Assembly (NCBI GenBank): GCA_016840515.1 | Contig: JAEOSF010000033.1 | Span: forward strand, 1-40,757 | From: Candidatus Borrarchaeum yapensis | Lineage (GTDB): Archaea; Asgardarchaeota; Sifarchaeia; Borrarchaeales; Borrarchaeaceae | DNA length: 40,757 nucleotides | Reading direction: 5' to 3' | Shown: piece after piece, positions 15,544 to 25,769 of the stretch | Position numbering within the stretch: position 1 is the stretch's first letter | Layout of the letters: the number at the start of each line of letters is the position of its first letter | Position numbers and translations under genes: made by a program | Notes under the pieces: generated by a model | The model's input: the letters and a program-made list of their open reading frames with translations, nothing else | Databases searched by the model: none | Told to the model about the DNA's origin: nothing

Positions 15544-18500
15544 TCAATCGATTTCAAGTAGTTGTTTAACATCCAGCCCTAATTCCATAGCACGTAATGT
15601 AATTTCTCTTTCGTCTAAATGAAGAATCAAGTTTTGCAAAGGAAAGTTTGCGTTAAGTTGTTTGAGAACAAAGATACATCTTTTTAGGATTTTTATAGCA
15701 CGATCAAAATCATCAAAAGCCAATTGATCTGAGAGATTTTCAAACACTCTAGTCATGCCAATAAAGTCCTCAAAACTGCGGAAGTGATCAGCGGCCTTAT
15801 AAGCGTATTCTACCATTAAATCTTGACTGAATTCTTGAACTAAAAATGAAAATTTCTCATATAATTTTGCACTTATTCGTGCTCTGTTTTCTACTTGTAA
15901 TGTCTGTAAAACTTCCTCAAAAACTGCTCTAGCCGCTTCAATAAATTCCGCACTTGTGAATTCTTCAGAAAGGCTTAAAAGAAGCTTCTCTAAAGTTTTA
16001 AGATCTTTAACTTCAGAGACTAATGTTTTAACAAACTTTTGTGTACCTATAACTCCTTCTATTTTCAATAGTTTTTGGATAGCTTGCTTTGCATATTCTT
16101 CAGCGGCATCAGGATTCTTAATTGTGTAATATATCTTTATAATTTCAAGCGTAAATTGAGCACTTTCTTCATATCTTCCTAAATTATCAAGTTTGTCTAT
16201 ATATTTCTGCGCAATATCAATAGCCTTAGTTGGATCGTGAGTTTTAGTGATCTCAATTGCAGTTAACATCATTGTATTTGCCAGTTCAATATTTAGAGTT
16301 TCTTTGTCCAGCAGTTTTTTAACAAAACGAATGCAAAGTGCTGCGCCGTTTGTCCATTCATCCGTTTTCGCTTTCAATTCAGCCAGAGTTTTGATTATTT
16401 CAGCTTGGTCAGTTATTTTGAATTGATCATTTGTTTCAAAGGACTCAACAAGTTCCTGCAAAAAATTAATGGCATCATCATGTTTTTCTGATTTGAAGAA
16501 TTGGTGAGCCGCTGTTTTAGCATGCTTAACAGCACGATTGTACTGATTTAAAGAAATTAATTGTTCAGCGAATTCCTTACTGATTATCGCTGCAATCGTC
16601 TCTCTATGTTCCGCGAGATTCATCTCAACGATAAACTCAATTAATTTTTCACCCCATCCAATATCTCCAACTGCAACTATTTGATCTTTATATTGCGTAA
16701 ACAGTACTGTCGCTTTCCCTATGCCTTTAACTGCCTCAAAATACTCCCTAAGTTGTGTAATGTATTCATATGCAGTTTCATAGTTTTTCTGCTGAATCAA
16801 AAATCCAATAAATGGCTTTAAAATCTCTATTCCTGCGTTATAATCGTGATCAACATTAATTGCCCGATTTAAAAGTTGTTCAGTTAATTTCTTTGCTAAA
16901 TTTAAGTCTTTATCTTGCAAAATATCTCTGTGTTTCGCTAATATATTGTATGCGCTATCTATATCTGCCATTTCTTCATAAAGTGTAGATACCTGAGTGA
17001 TGTATTGTAAACAACTAGCATAGACTTCGTTTTTAATTAGAATACCGATTACATTCTCTAGGATTGGAATAAGCAGTCTGAGTAGACGTTTTTCTTGATA
17101 ATAATCAGTGATGTATGAAATAACTTTGAAGCCTTCTTCGGATTTCGAATTAACAAATGTCTCATAAGTGTCTAAATAAACTTTAATCGCTGTATAGGTA
17201 TCTCCAGATGCTTCATAGGACTCATAAGCTTTTTCTAAATATTCTAAAGCAAGACTATAACTATCTGTTTTAAGAATCGCTTTTGCGAATGAAAAATTAA
17301 ATTCAGCAACTCGTTTTGGTGCATTTGGCCCTCCAAGTTGTGAGATATATTCACTTACCTGATTGACAAACTCTGTTGATAGCTGAAAATCTCCCTCGGC
17401 ACATAACATCGGAAGTGCGTTTTCATTATAAATTTTAAGTGCTTCATCGATATCTTCAGTGTATTCTATTAACGTGAATAAACGATCTATGACTTCCTTG
17501 GATTCACCGATTTCCTTCATTTTAGCTGCTGAACTTAGTATTATTTCAGCCGTTTGATCAAAATCATTTTCATAAGCCTGTATGGCGAAATCTGTAAATG
17601 TCATCAGATATTCACGAGCTTCACTCATCTGGTTGATCTTGATCAGGTCATCAACGGTTTCAAAGCCAAACTTAATGATTTTCTCAAATTCCTTTCTCTC
17701 GATAAAAACCTTAATAACAGCATTTACAAACTCTAGAGCTTTAAGATATTTCTTTTCTTCTTCTTTCATTAGTCTTTTTGAAAGCGTAGATGCAAGTTCA
17801 AGTACTAGATCATCTTTACCTTCCTCTTGGAAATATTTAAAGCCCTTTTGCGAGAATAAAACTGCTTCTTCTTCCAATCTGTCTGTTTCTGAAAGTAAAT
17901 TGATCACTTTCTCAGTAGTCTCAAGTAGATCAAATCGATCTTCTAAAGTTTCATAAAAATTAAGTGCTGATGTAAAGAATTCAACAATCTCTTCTTTGAC
18001 TAAATTGTTCAATTCGTGATCATCTTCCGATACCTGGTCAAAATTATTTAGCAGGAATTCCCCGTATTCAACCGAATACTCCGCAAGTGTCCTCATTAGA
18101 TCGGCTTTTTGTAATACTTCAACCGTTTTCTTCATATATTGAACAATTACACGTAAATCAACTCGATATTCTGAATAGTGTTTTATCAACGCATCTACTA
18201 GCATACTACAAAGTTTTGAAGCATCTAATAGTTGCTCTCGCTCAATTAACTTGTTGATACTTTCATCAGCAAACTCAATGAAGAGATCAACATCTAATTC
18301 TAATAATTGATCTGTAATATCCATTCTTAGTTTATTGGCATCCGAATATTTTTCTCGCATATCAAGCAAAGAAATTGCTTTTGAACCGAATTTTATTACA
18401 CCTAATGAGTTCTTTAACTCACCGAATTTCCTTAATAACTCGATTGAAAGTTCTGTCGCCTTTTCAATATCTTTATGTTCTTGAACAACCTCTAAGAAAT

Positions 18501-19704
18501 GTTCAACTGCTTGATTGATAACGAGTTCCTCTTGAGGTCTTTGTCGGAGTTCCTGTATTATCTGTAGCACTTTTTCTGCCGCTAACAAAGCAGCAGATAA
18601 AGAAATTTGTGGAATTCCTTGATTCAATACTCTTGCTACGTCTTCTTCAGTGAGTTCATTAATTTGTAACGTTTTTGACAAACTCTCCCCTGTATTAGTC
18701 GAAGAAAATGAGAGAAGCCACTTGTCCGCTCCACGTCGATAAATATGTCCAGTTATGTCTTCCACATGTGAAATCCGGGTGTCTTTTAGAAAAGCTATTC
18801 TCTCTTCGTCTTTCACGCTATCTTTCATCAACTCAATATAACGATCAACATCTTCAGCAGTTCTTAATTCTTTTACGATTTCTTCTAGCGAAGGCATTTC
18901 TTCGATAGATGTCTCATCACCACTTGATAATGAAACTTCTTCTTTTGGAAAATATTCATCGATGTTGTTTAGGACGTCAACAAGTTTTTCTGCAGCATCA
19001 TATGCTCCTGAAAAGGAAAAAAACTCTAACTGCTCATTTAATTTATCTGCAACATCATCTACAACTGTTGATGAAATATTTATTACGAATGGGCTCTCCG
19101 ATCGTCCTTGAATTGCCATTATTTTCCATTCATTTGGATTTCTCGCATAAATTTGAAGAGTTGTTTTTCCTCCCTCTACTACTATCTCTTTTAGCAACAG
19201 TTCGGGCTTTTCTTCTGAGATTTTGCTGATGGATGTTTTAATAGTTTCTGAAAGCGGCTCTTCTGTTTCTTTAATTTCCTCAACTTCAAGAAGAGTCTCT
19301 TTTGTTTCATCAGTTACCCTGATATCTGTAAGAGGAATTTCTTTTTCTTCTTTAATTTCTGCCACGTCTTCAGGTATCTTATTAAGAATATCACTGTCCT
19401 CTCTGTTCTGCCATGTGTAATTGCTTGGATTTTCAATGACATCTAAAATTCTACTAACAGCAGCTTTCAATCCTGAGATTCCATATGACGAGAAATAATC
19501 AGCCATGTTCTCTGTAATTGATTCAATAAGTTTGTCTTGATCAGGGTTGAGAACATTTCCCTTAAATAATACTTTTGCTCCGTCTTTAACGAACGTAAAA
19601 GACCATAGATACTTTCCTTTCCTTTCTAGATAGCAAGATACACTTTCTGTATATGGTAACTCTATTACAGCGACATTTTCTTCTATTGACATTAGACAAC
19701 CCAT
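15544..19704 (-). CDS. Giant alpha-solenoid (TPR-like) protein with three N-terminal repeat domains, 1386 aa
   Basis: No enzyme motif is visible. Residues about 5-95, 170-265 and 305-400 are three diverged copies of one roughly 90-residue module: several beta strands with a central Trp (K-Y-L-W-S-F, N-E-W-K-I-M, D-K-W-L-L-S-F), then a helix pair in which a serine- and alanine-rich turn precedes A-A-x-K/R-x-x-x-V-I. Acidic linkers separate them. Residues about 420-1386 are almost entirely helical, with repeating pairs rich in Tyr, Ala and Phe like TPR or clathrin-type solenoids (for example EYAKQAIQKL). There is no signal or membrane segment. Such architecture suits a cytosolic scaffold, as in Asgard eukaryotic-signature-like proteins, but this is inference. 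The start may instead be the second Met (19692). Confidence 0.8.
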   Translation of the reverse strand: MGCLMSIEENVAVIELPYTESVSCYLERKGKYLWSFTFVKDGAKVLFKGNVLNPDQDKLIESITENMADYFSSYGISGLKAAVSRILDVIENPSNYTWQNREDSDILNKIPEDVAEIKEEKEIPLTDIRVTDETKETLLEVEEIKETEEPLSETIKTSISKISEEKPELLLKEIVVEGGKTTLQIYARNPNEWKIMAIQGRSESPFVINISSTVVDDVADKLNEQLEFFSFSGAYDAAEKLVDVLNNIDEYFPKEEVSLSSGDETSIEEMPSLEEIVKELRTAEDVDRYIELMKDSVKDEERIAFLKDTRISHVEDITGHIYRRGADKWLLSFSSTNTGESLSKTLQINELTEEDVARVLNQGIPQISLSAALLAAEKVLQIIQELRQRPQEELVINQAVEHFLEVVQEHKDIEKATELSIELLRKFGELKNSLGVIKFGSKAISLLDMREKYSDANKLRMDITDQLLELDVDLFIEFADESINKLIEREQLLDASKLCSMLVDALIKHYSEYRVDLRVIVQYMKKTVEVLQKADLMRTLAEYSVEYGEFLLNNFDQVSEDDHELNNLVKEEIVEFFTSALNFYETLEDRFDLLETTEKVINLLSETDRLEEEAVLFSQKGFKYFQEEGKDDLVLELASTLSKRLMKEEEKKYLKALEFVNAVIKVFIERKEFEKIIKFGFETVDDLIKINQMSEAREYLMTFTDFAIQAYENDFDQTAEIILSSAAKMKEIGESKEVIDRLFTLIEYTEDIDEALKIYNENALPMLCAEGDFQLSTEFVNQVSEYISQLGGPNAPKRVAEFNFSFAKAILKTDSYSLALEYLEKAYESYEASGDTYTAIKVYLDTYETFVNSKSEEGFKVISYITDYYQEKRLLRLLIPILENVIGILIKNEVYASCLQYITQVSTLYEEMADIDSAYNILAKHRDILQDKDLNLAKKLTEQLLNRAINVDHDYNAGIEILKPFIGFLIQQKNYETAYEYITQLREYFEAVKGIGKATVLFTQYKDQIVAVGDIGWGEKLIEFIVEMNLAEHRETIAAIISKEFAEQLISLNQYNRAVKHAKTAAHQFFKSEKHDDAINFLQELVESFETNDQFKITDQAEIIKTLAELKAKTDEWTNGAALCIRFVKKLLDKETLNIELANTMMLTAIEITKTHDPTKAIDIAQKYIDKLDNLGRYEESAQFTLEIIKIYYTIKNPDAAEEYAKQAIQKLLKIEGVIGTQKFVKTLVSEVKDLKTLEKLLLSLSEEFTSAEFIEAARAVFEEVLQTLQVENRARISAKLYEKFSFLVQEFSQDLMVEYAYKAADHFRSFEDFIGMTRVFENLSDQLAFDDFDRAIKILKRCIFVLKQLNANFPLQNLILHLDEREITLRAMELGLDVKQLLEID

Positions 19705-20132
19705 TCTATTAACATTTGTTGTTATTTAGGTTTTTTACTAACTTTACGTAGATTTCTGGTGATTATAAACATCCCTGTTCGTAAATAAGCTCATTCAGCG
19801 GCATTCAGCAGTTTAATATAATTCTCATCTACAATAGATATATTTCTTCCGATGTTTATTAAGTCAATGCTTTGGTTTAGATGGAGTAGAAAAACGCTAT
19901 ACTATAAATTAATCAATAAATGTCATTTCTAACAGGAAGAATAAAATTATTAATCAAAATTTTAAACCTAAAACATTTCTTTTCTCATCTTATTGTTTAT
20001 TTAGTTCTAAAAATGAAGATTTGTGTTTTGTTCAAAAAATCTTTAAGGCAAAAGTAATATTGTAATGACAAAAGCCCGTTTTTTCGACAAAAAAAGTTCA
20101 TTATCGATCATGACAAAATATTGGGGATTTAT
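19705..20132. other. Divergent promoter region between the solenoid gene and the first hdr operon
   Basis: About 430 very AT-rich bases with no open frame of note. Several A/T runs could be TATA boxes, but none is clearly placed relative to either start. I see no RNA gene or strong hairpin. Confidence 0.4.
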
Positions 20133-23100
20133 ATGTCCACAAATGCCATACAACAGGTTCTGATCATTGGAGGAGGGGTTGCGGGCATACAGGCCGCATT
20201 AGATCTGGCTGCACAGGGCATCAATGTGTATTTAGTAGAAAAAGAACCAAGTATTGGTGGAAAAATGGCCCAATTGGACAAGACATTTCCAACGAATGAT
20301 TGTTCAATGTGTATTTTAAGCCCAAAGATGGTAGAATGTTCCCGACATCCAAATATCAGACTTTGGACTTACAGTGAAGTACTAGACGTTCAAAGGACTG
20401 ACCAAGGTCATTTTAAAGCTAAAATCTTGAGAAAACCACGATATATTGATGAGGAGAAGTGTACGGGTTGTGGAATATGTGCAATGAACTGTCCAGTAAA
20501 AAGTATAAATGAATTCAATGTTGGACTGGATAAACGAGCTTCTACTTATGTTCCTTTTCCTCAAGCCGTTCCTCTTATATATACAATTGATGAAAGCCAT
20601 TGTCTTAACTTCACTTATGGAATATGTGAAACCTGCAGAAATATGTGTCCTGCTGGAGCTGTTGATTTTACCCAAGAGCCTATTGAAACGATTATTGATG
20701 TTGCAGCTATCATTGTAGCTACTGGTTTCGAACTTCTTGATCCATCTCATTTCACTCGATATGGTTATCTACAGTATAAGAACGTCTTAAGCTCTTTAGA
20801 ATTTGAACGTCTCCTTAGTGCATCAGGACCTACTGGAGGTCATGTACTCTGTCCGTCAAATGGTGAAGAGCCGAAAACTATCGCCTTTATTGCATGTGTT
20901 GGATCACGGGATTGTGTTCACGCAAATGCCCGCCCATACTGCTCTAAAATCTGTTGTACTTACGCAACCAAACAGGCTATAATTGCACGTGAACATGATC
21001 CGCATATAGATGCATATATTCTTTACAATGATCTTCGGACATTTGGCAAGGGATTTGAAGAATATCTCAATAAAGCCGAAGAGACTTATGACATAAAATA
21101 CCTTAAATCTTTGCCAGGAGAGATAATGGAAGATCCTCAGACTGGAAAATTGCTCATAGGATATGGAAATTTTTCCACACTCGATAAAAAGATACTAAAA
21201 GCGGATTTAGTAATTTTATGCCCTGCAATGATCCCTTCTAGTGGAAACGAAAAATTATCAGAAATCTTAGGTATTGAACTTGATGAATATGGTTTCTTTA
21301 AAGCAAAAGATGCAATAGATCCTGTAACTACTAACATTTCAGGTATTTTCCTCGCCGGTGCATGTGAAGGTGTAAAGGATATACCTTTATCTGTAGCCCA
21401 AGCTAGTGCAGCAGCGGCAAAATCAGTTCTGAGGACCGAGGTAGAAATTGTAAAACTAGAGAAAGTAATTGAGGAAGAACTAACTCTTGAGGAAGAACCC
21501 AGAATAGGTGCGTTTATCTGTCACTGTGGTATCAATATTGGTGGTGTTGTTAAAGTACCTGAAGTTGTCGAATACGCAAAAACTTTGCCTAATGTTGCTT
21601 TTGTAGCCGAGAATTTGTATACTTGCTCATCGGACACTCAGGAACTGATAAAGGATAAGATAAAGGAACATAGATTAAATCGGGTCATTGTAGCTTCTTG
21701 CACACCTCGAACTCATGAACCACTATTTCGAAGTACAATCGAAGAAGCAGGACTAAATCCTTATCTATTTGAATTAGCCAACATCCGTGAACAGTGCAGC
21801 TGGATTCACATGCGGGAGCCTGAAGACGCTACAGAAAAAGCGAAAGATTTAGTGCGGATGGCGGTCGCTCGTGCTTCATTATTAGAACCTCAGGCTATTA
21901 TTAAGAAAGATGTAATTCCTTCAGCACTCGTGATTGGTGCTGGCGTTTCTGGTATGAGTAGTGCAAAAATAATAGCTGATAAGGGGTTCAAAGTATACTT
22001 AGTTGAAAGAGACAGTGCGGTTGGTGGGTTTATTAAGAATCTTAAAAGCATTCGCACTCACGGAAATTATGAACAAGATACTAAAGAAGTTATTAGTGAG
22101 CTAGAAAAAAGTATACGGTCTCACGAAAAGATAGAATTGATGCTTTCAACGGAAATAAAAGAAGTTGCAGGCTCAATTGGAGAGTTTTCAATCACTTTAC
22201 AAGGTGTTACTGAAGAAACCATAAATGTCGGAACGATTATTGTAGCAACTGGTGGCACCGAATTAAAACCAGTTGGATATTATAGTTACAACGAAATTGA
22301 AAATGTTTGTACGCAGACAGAACTTGAAGAACTAATACATGATGGTAAAATAGTAGACGGCAGCACATTTGTGATGATAAATTGTGTGGGTGCAAGAGAA
22401 AAAGAAGGTCGTACTTATTGTTCTGCAATCTGCTGTGGTGAGACACTCAAAAACGCAAAAGTCCTTAAGGAAAGTTATCCAAACAGTAATATATTTGTTC
22501 TTTATCGCGATTTGAGGGTATTTGGGGCAGGGGAAGAATACTATCTTGATATTAGAGATAGCGGAGTACGTTTCTTGAGATACGATCCAGACAATCCACC
22601 AGAAGTAACTCAGCTTGCAGACGGTAAGGTACAAGTAAAGATTGCCGATACACTTCTAGAGACTATATTTACTCTTCCCGCAGACAAAGTGATTTTATCT
22701 GCACCGTTAATTGCTCATGATAATAAAGCCTTGGCAGAAATGCTAAAAGTACCGACAGATTCGCAAGGATTTTTTTTGGAGGCTCATGTGAAACTAAGAC
22801 CTGTTGAATTTGCAACTGACGGAATTTATCTAGCTGGAACTGCACAGGGTCCAAAAAATATTGAAGAAAGCGTAGCCCATGCACAAGCAGCGGCTGCAAA
22901 AGCATTAATCCCGTTAGTCCTTGGATATGTGGAATCTGAGCCAATAATTGGAGTCATCGATCCAGATGTTTGTGTTGGTTGTGAATTCTGTGTTGATGTT
23001 TGCCAGTTCGGTGCGATTTCAATGGAAGAAGTAGAAAGTAAAGAACATAAATTTTTAGAAGAATTAAAGGCCAAAATCAATCCTGCCTTGTGTAAGGGAT

Positions 23101-23639
23101 GTGGAACCTGCTCATCTGAATGCCAAGTGGGTGCAATTCGCATGCAACATTTCACGGATGATCAGATTTTAGCGATGGTTCATGCAGCTCTTGAAAAGCC
23201 ACCTATCTCTCCAGAACCTTTTATCGTTGCTTTCCTATGTAATTGGTGTTCTTATGCAGGAGCTGACAATGCAGGAGTTTCTAGATTTCAGCAACCTACT
23301 AATGTAAGAAATATCCGCGTAATGTGTACCGGACGAATTGACATGATTCACATCCTTGAAGCGTTGGCTGGAGGCGCTGACGGTGTTCTAGTGATGGGAT
23401 GTCATCCAGGTGACTGCCATTATATTGCAGGCAATCTTCGGGCAGAAGTGCGTATAAAATTCCTTATGAGCGTGTTAGACGCAATTGGTTTAGAGCCTGA
23501 GCGACTAAGGCTTGAATGGGTATCGGCATCAGAGGGTAAGAAGTTTGAGGAAGTGGTTACGGATTTTGTAGAAACTATAAGAACACTAGGACCGAGTCCT
23601 CATAGAAAGATACCAGTGGCAAAAACAATTAGCGAATAA
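20133..23639 (+). CDS. hdrA: HdrA-HdrA-MvhD fusion (flavin/iron-sulfur electron-bifurcation subunit)
   Basis: This 1168-residue protein joins three units. Residues about 5-440: HdrA with FAD motif IIGGGVAGIQAA, the IGGKMAQLDKTFPTNDCSMC segment, an inserted ferredoxin (CTGCGICAMNC), and a cluster site CVGSR...YCSKICC. Residues about 455-1010: a second full HdrA with its N-terminal domain (FICHCGINIGG), a second FAD motif (VIGAGVSGMSSA), a CVGAR...YCSAICC site and two C-terminal ferredoxin motifs; it lacks the inserted ferredoxin. Residues about 1025-1165: MvhD, with CNWCSYAGADNAG, VMCTGR and MGCHPGDC. HdrA carries the bifurcating FAD and MvhD links to a hydrogenase or formate dehydrogenase, none of which is nearby. 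GGGG precedes the ATG; an upstream TTG (20121) is less likely. Confidence 0.95.
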   Translation: MSTNAIQQVLIIGGGVAGIQAALDLAAQGINVYLVEKEPSIGGKMAQLDKTFPTNDCSMCILSPKMVECSRHPNIRLWTYSEVLDVQRTDQGHFKAKILRKPRYIDEEKCTGCGICAMNCPVKSINEFNVGLDKRASTYVPFPQAVPLIYTIDESHCLNFTYGICETCRNMCPAGAVDFTQEPIETIIDVAAIIVATGFELLDPSHFTRYGYLQYKNVLSSLEFERLLSASGPTGGHVLCPSNGEEPKTIAFIACVGSRDCVHANARPYCSKICCTYATKQAIIAREHDPHIDAYILYNDLRTFGKGFEEYLNKAEETYDIKYLKSLPGEIMEDPQTGKLLIGYGNFSTLDKKILKADLVILCPAMIPSSGNEKLSEILGIELDEYGFFKAKDAIDPVTTNISGIFLAGACEGVKDIPLSVAQASAAAAKSVLRTEVEIVKLEKVIEEELTLEEEPRIGAFICHCGINIGGVVKVPEVVEYAKTLPNVAFVAENLYTCSSDTQELIKDKIKEHRLNRVIVASCTPRTHEPLFRSTIEEAGLNPYLFELANIREQCSWIHMREPEDATEKAKDLVRMAVARASLLEPQAIIKKDVIPSALVIGAGVSGMSSAKIIADKGFKVYLVERDSAVGGFIKNLKSIRTHGNYEQDTKEVISELEKSIRSHEKIELMLSTEIKEVAGSIGEFSITLQGVTEETINVGTIIVATGGTELKPVGYYSYNEIENVCTQTELEELIHDGKIVDGSTFVMINCVGAREKEGRTYCSAICCGETLKNAKVLKESYPNSNIFVLYRDLRVFGAGEEYYLDIRDSGVRFLRYDPDNPPEVTQLADGKVQVKIADTLLETIFTLPADKVILSAPLIAHDNKALAEMLKVPTDSQGFFLEAHVKLRPVEFATDGIYLAGTAQGPKNIEESVAHAQAAAAKALIPLVLGYVESEPIIGVIDPDVCVGCEFCVDVCQFGAISMEEVESKEHKFLEELKAKINPALCKGCGTCSSECQVGAIRMQHFTDDQILAMVHAALEKPPISPEPFIVAFLCNWCSYAGADNAGVSRFQQPTNVRNIRVMCTGRIDMIHILEALAGGADGVLVMGCHPGDCHYIAGNLRAEVRIKFLMSVLDAIGLEPERLRLEWVSASEGKKFEEVVTDFVETIRTLGPSPHRKIPVAKTISE

Positions 23640-23651
23640 GGTGAGAGAAAA

Positions 23652-24176
23652 ATGGAAGACCCCAAACAGATTGTGGATTTTTCACAACTTGATTTAGAGT
23701 TTTCAAATTATATCAAGCAAAACACTAGCGCAAATCCTCTTGTATGCTTTACATGTAGAACCTGCTCTTCATTATGTACTTCAGGAAAAGTCAATGTGTT
23801 AAATATAGCCAAAATTGTTCGACAGATTGTGTTTGGACTTAAGGATAGCGTCCTAAATAGTAAAGAAATATGGACGTGTGCGACCTGCATGAAATGCCAA
23901 GAATTTTGTCCTCAGGGCGTGAACCCTTTAGATATGATCTATTTCCTACAAAACAAGGCTGTTGAGGCAGGAACATCTACAATTCCAACGGCTTATATTG
24001 AAATGATTAAGTCAATCGTCAAGATCGGTTTAATTCAAGCGCCGCAAGAAGTTATCTCAGCAGATTTCGATGAATTCGACAGGGACGAGTTAGGACTCCC
24101 GGATTTATCTATGCCAGACGCTGACAAATTAAAGCTGAACTTATTGAAAACTGGATTTCGTCATGTAATAAAATAG
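23652..24176 (+). CDS. hdrC: HdrC-like iron-sulfur subunit
   Basis: The 174-residue protein has two four-cysteine cluster motifs, CFTCRTCSSLC and, about 45 residues later, CATCMKCQEFC followed by P, as in HdrC, which passes electrons between HdrA and HdrB. The C-terminal 70 residues are longer than in minimal HdrC proteins. It starts 12 bases after the hdrA fusion, with a GTGAGAG site, and is followed directly by hdrB. Usual partners in methanogens act on CoM-S-S-CoB; what disulfide or acceptor is used here is unknown. Confidence 0.95.
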   Translation: MEDPKQIVDFSQLDLEFSNYIKQNTSANPLVCFTCRTCSSLCTSGKVNVLNIAKIVRQIVFGLKDSVLNSKEIWTCATCMKCQEFCPQGVNPLDMIYFLQNKAVEAGTSTIPTAYIEMIKSIVKIGLIQAPQEVISADFDEFDRDELGLPDLSMPDADKLKLNLLKTGFRHVIK

Positions 24177-24185
24177 GTGGAATTT

Positions 24186-25073
24186 ATGAACGTTGTTTTA
24201 TACCTTGGTTGCACAATTCCTACACAAGAGTATGCCTATGAAGTATCTGCAAGAGAGGTTTTACCTCACTTTGGTGTGAACCTAATTGACCTACAAAATG
24301 CGGCTTGTTGCGGGCAACCATTGAAAGGGATTGATAATTTAGGTTGGCTGTATTTAGCCTCTCGAATAATTGCTTTGGCTGAGCAACAGAATGCTGAAAC
24401 TCTTCTAGCACTTTGTAACGGCTGTCATGTTTCAATCTGTGAAGCAAAACACATAATCGAATCAGATGAAAATCTGCGAGAAAAAATTGCAGAACTGTTA
24501 GCTGAGGAAGACCTTGAAATCAAGGGTCAAATTCGAATTAGACATCTTTTAGATTTCCTTCATGATGATATAGGGCCACAGAAAATCAAACAAGTATTAG
24601 AACATAGTCAAGACTTTAAACCAATGTCGGATCTGAAACTAGCGGCACACTATGGATGCCATATTATCAGACCTAGCTCAATTGATCGGCCAGATGAGTT
24701 AGATGACCCTTGTAAGTTAGAAGCGTTGATCGAGGTTACAGGTGCAAGTACGGCAAAATATCCTGAAAGATTAGAGTGCTGTGGGGCACCCATGCTAGCT
24801 ACAGTTGATAAAGAATCTTTTCAAATCTCTGGAAACAAACTGATGGCTATTCAAAATCGAGGTTTCGATGGCGTCATTACTGTGTGTCCTTTTTGTGAGA
24901 GAATGCTTGAACGCCAAGAGGCGATCTCAAGAGTTACTGGTCTAGATGTCACTGGTATATTCAGCATGTATTATACGCAGCTGCTTGGGTTGGCAATGGG
25001 AATTGAAAGTGAGCAATTGGGTCTTCAACTTAACATGAGTTCCATTGAAAAAATGCTAAATAAGATCTCTTGA
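24186..25073 (+). CDS. hdrB: HdrB-like subunit (two CCG domains)
   Basis: The 295-residue protein has both CCG (CX31-39CCX35-36CXXC) domains: LGCTIP ... AACCGQP ... LCNGCH, and YGCHIIRP ... LECCGAP ... VCPFCE. In HdrB these bind the two non-cubane iron-sulfur clusters that split a disulfide. All key cysteines are present. The ATG at 24186 sits behind AGGTGG and matches the family's N-terminus; a GTG at 24177 is less likely. It is the third gene of the hdrA-C-B transcript. Confidence 0.95.
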   Translation: MNVVLYLGCTIPTQEYAYEVSAREVLPHFGVNLIDLQNAACCGQPLKGIDNLGWLYLASRIIALAEQQNAETLLALCNGCHVSICEAKHIIESDENLREKIAELLAEEDLEIKGQIRIRHLLDFLHDDIGPQKIKQVLEHSQDFKPMSDLKLAAHYGCHIIRPSSIDRPDELDDPCKLEALIEVTGASTAKYPERLECCGAPMLATVDKESFQISGNKLMAIQNRGFDGVITVCPFCERMLERQEAISRVTGLDVTGIFSMYYTQLLGLAMGIESEQLGLQLNMSSIEKMLNKIS

Positions 25074-25192
25074 AGATCTGTAAAGTTCATGTTAAGCAAT
25101 GATTTAACCTAAAAACCAGTGAACAATTTTGTCACAAATTTTAAATTTGATTTTTGATGGAATTCTATTAAGCACTTGATTATCAGAAGAAG

Positions 25193-25201
25193 CTTTTAAA
25201 G
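25193..25201 (+). promoter_or_regulatory. TATA box of the first Roadblock gene
   Basis: CTTTTAAAG is centred about 25 bases before the TTG at 25222, which predicts a leaderless transcript. No ribosome binding site lies before that TTG, in line with this. Confidence 0.5.
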
Positions 25202-25221
25202 AGATCTTATGGTGATATTTT

Positions 25222-25656
25222 TTGCAAGTTCACGACAATAGGTTATCTGATCTCCTCTCAGAAGTCATCTCCGATTCATCAGAGATTAATGTTAGCCTAC
25301 TTTGTTCGCATGAAGGGTTTCCAATAGCATTCGCAATGAATTCAGACACAGAGGAAGACATCGTACTTCTGAGCGCTATGACATCCTCAGTTCACTCTAT
25401 TTCGAATCAAGCGGTTACGCAATTAAATACAGGACCCCTTTTGACAACGACGATCGAAGCAGCCAAAGGAACTCTACTATTGAGAGATTTAGGGGACTAC
25501 GTCTTTGTTGCACATGTTCCCAAAACAAAAAAAGATAAGGGTCAAGGTGCAAGGGTGAGGAGTTACCATATAGGTATTGCCTTAAATGCAATGGAAAACA
25601 GTGCTGAAAAAATTATGCGCTATTTAACCGACTTGGAAAAAGAGCCTCCTGAATGA
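25222..25656 (+). CDS. Roadblock/LC7-domain protein (first of two)
   Basis: The 144-residue protein is a single Roadblock/LC7 fold: an N-terminal helix, the strand INVSLLCSHEGFPIAF, a long central helix and a final helix AMENSAEKIMRYL. Such proteins dimerise and bind small GTPases or act in motility and signalling; they are abundant in Asgard archaea. The start is TTG at 25222, apparently leaderless, because a stop lies three codons upstream and no ATG or GTG fits. It is about 45 percent like the next gene by eye and follows the hdr operon after 148 bases with its own promoter. Confidence 0.88.
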   Translation: MQVHDNRLSDLLSEVISDSSEINVSLLCSHEGFPIAFAMNSDTEEDIVLLSAMTSSVHSISNQAVTQLNTGPLLTTTIEAAKGTLLLRDLGDYVFVAHVPKTKKDKGQGARVRSYHIGIALNAMENSAEKIMRYLTDLEKEPPE

Positions 25657-25735
25657 GTTTTTCTAACTTTCACCAAGAATTATTGCTATTTCCAAGCACA
25701 TTTTTCTCAAAAAAAATAAAAGTTATGTTTGAGAG

Positions 25736-25760
25736 TTTTTAATAGGCAGCATATGCTACC
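25736..25760 (+). promoter_or_regulatory. TATA box and palindrome before the second Roadblock gene
   Basis: TTTTTAATAG (25736-25745) lies 25-30 bases before the GTG start. Immediately downstream, GGCAGCATATGCTACC (25745-25760) contains the perfect 10-bp palindrome AGCATATGCT, placed between the TATA box and the start, where a bound repressor would block transcription. The operator role is inferred. Confidence 0.4.
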
Positions 25761-25769
25761 TCGGATGGG

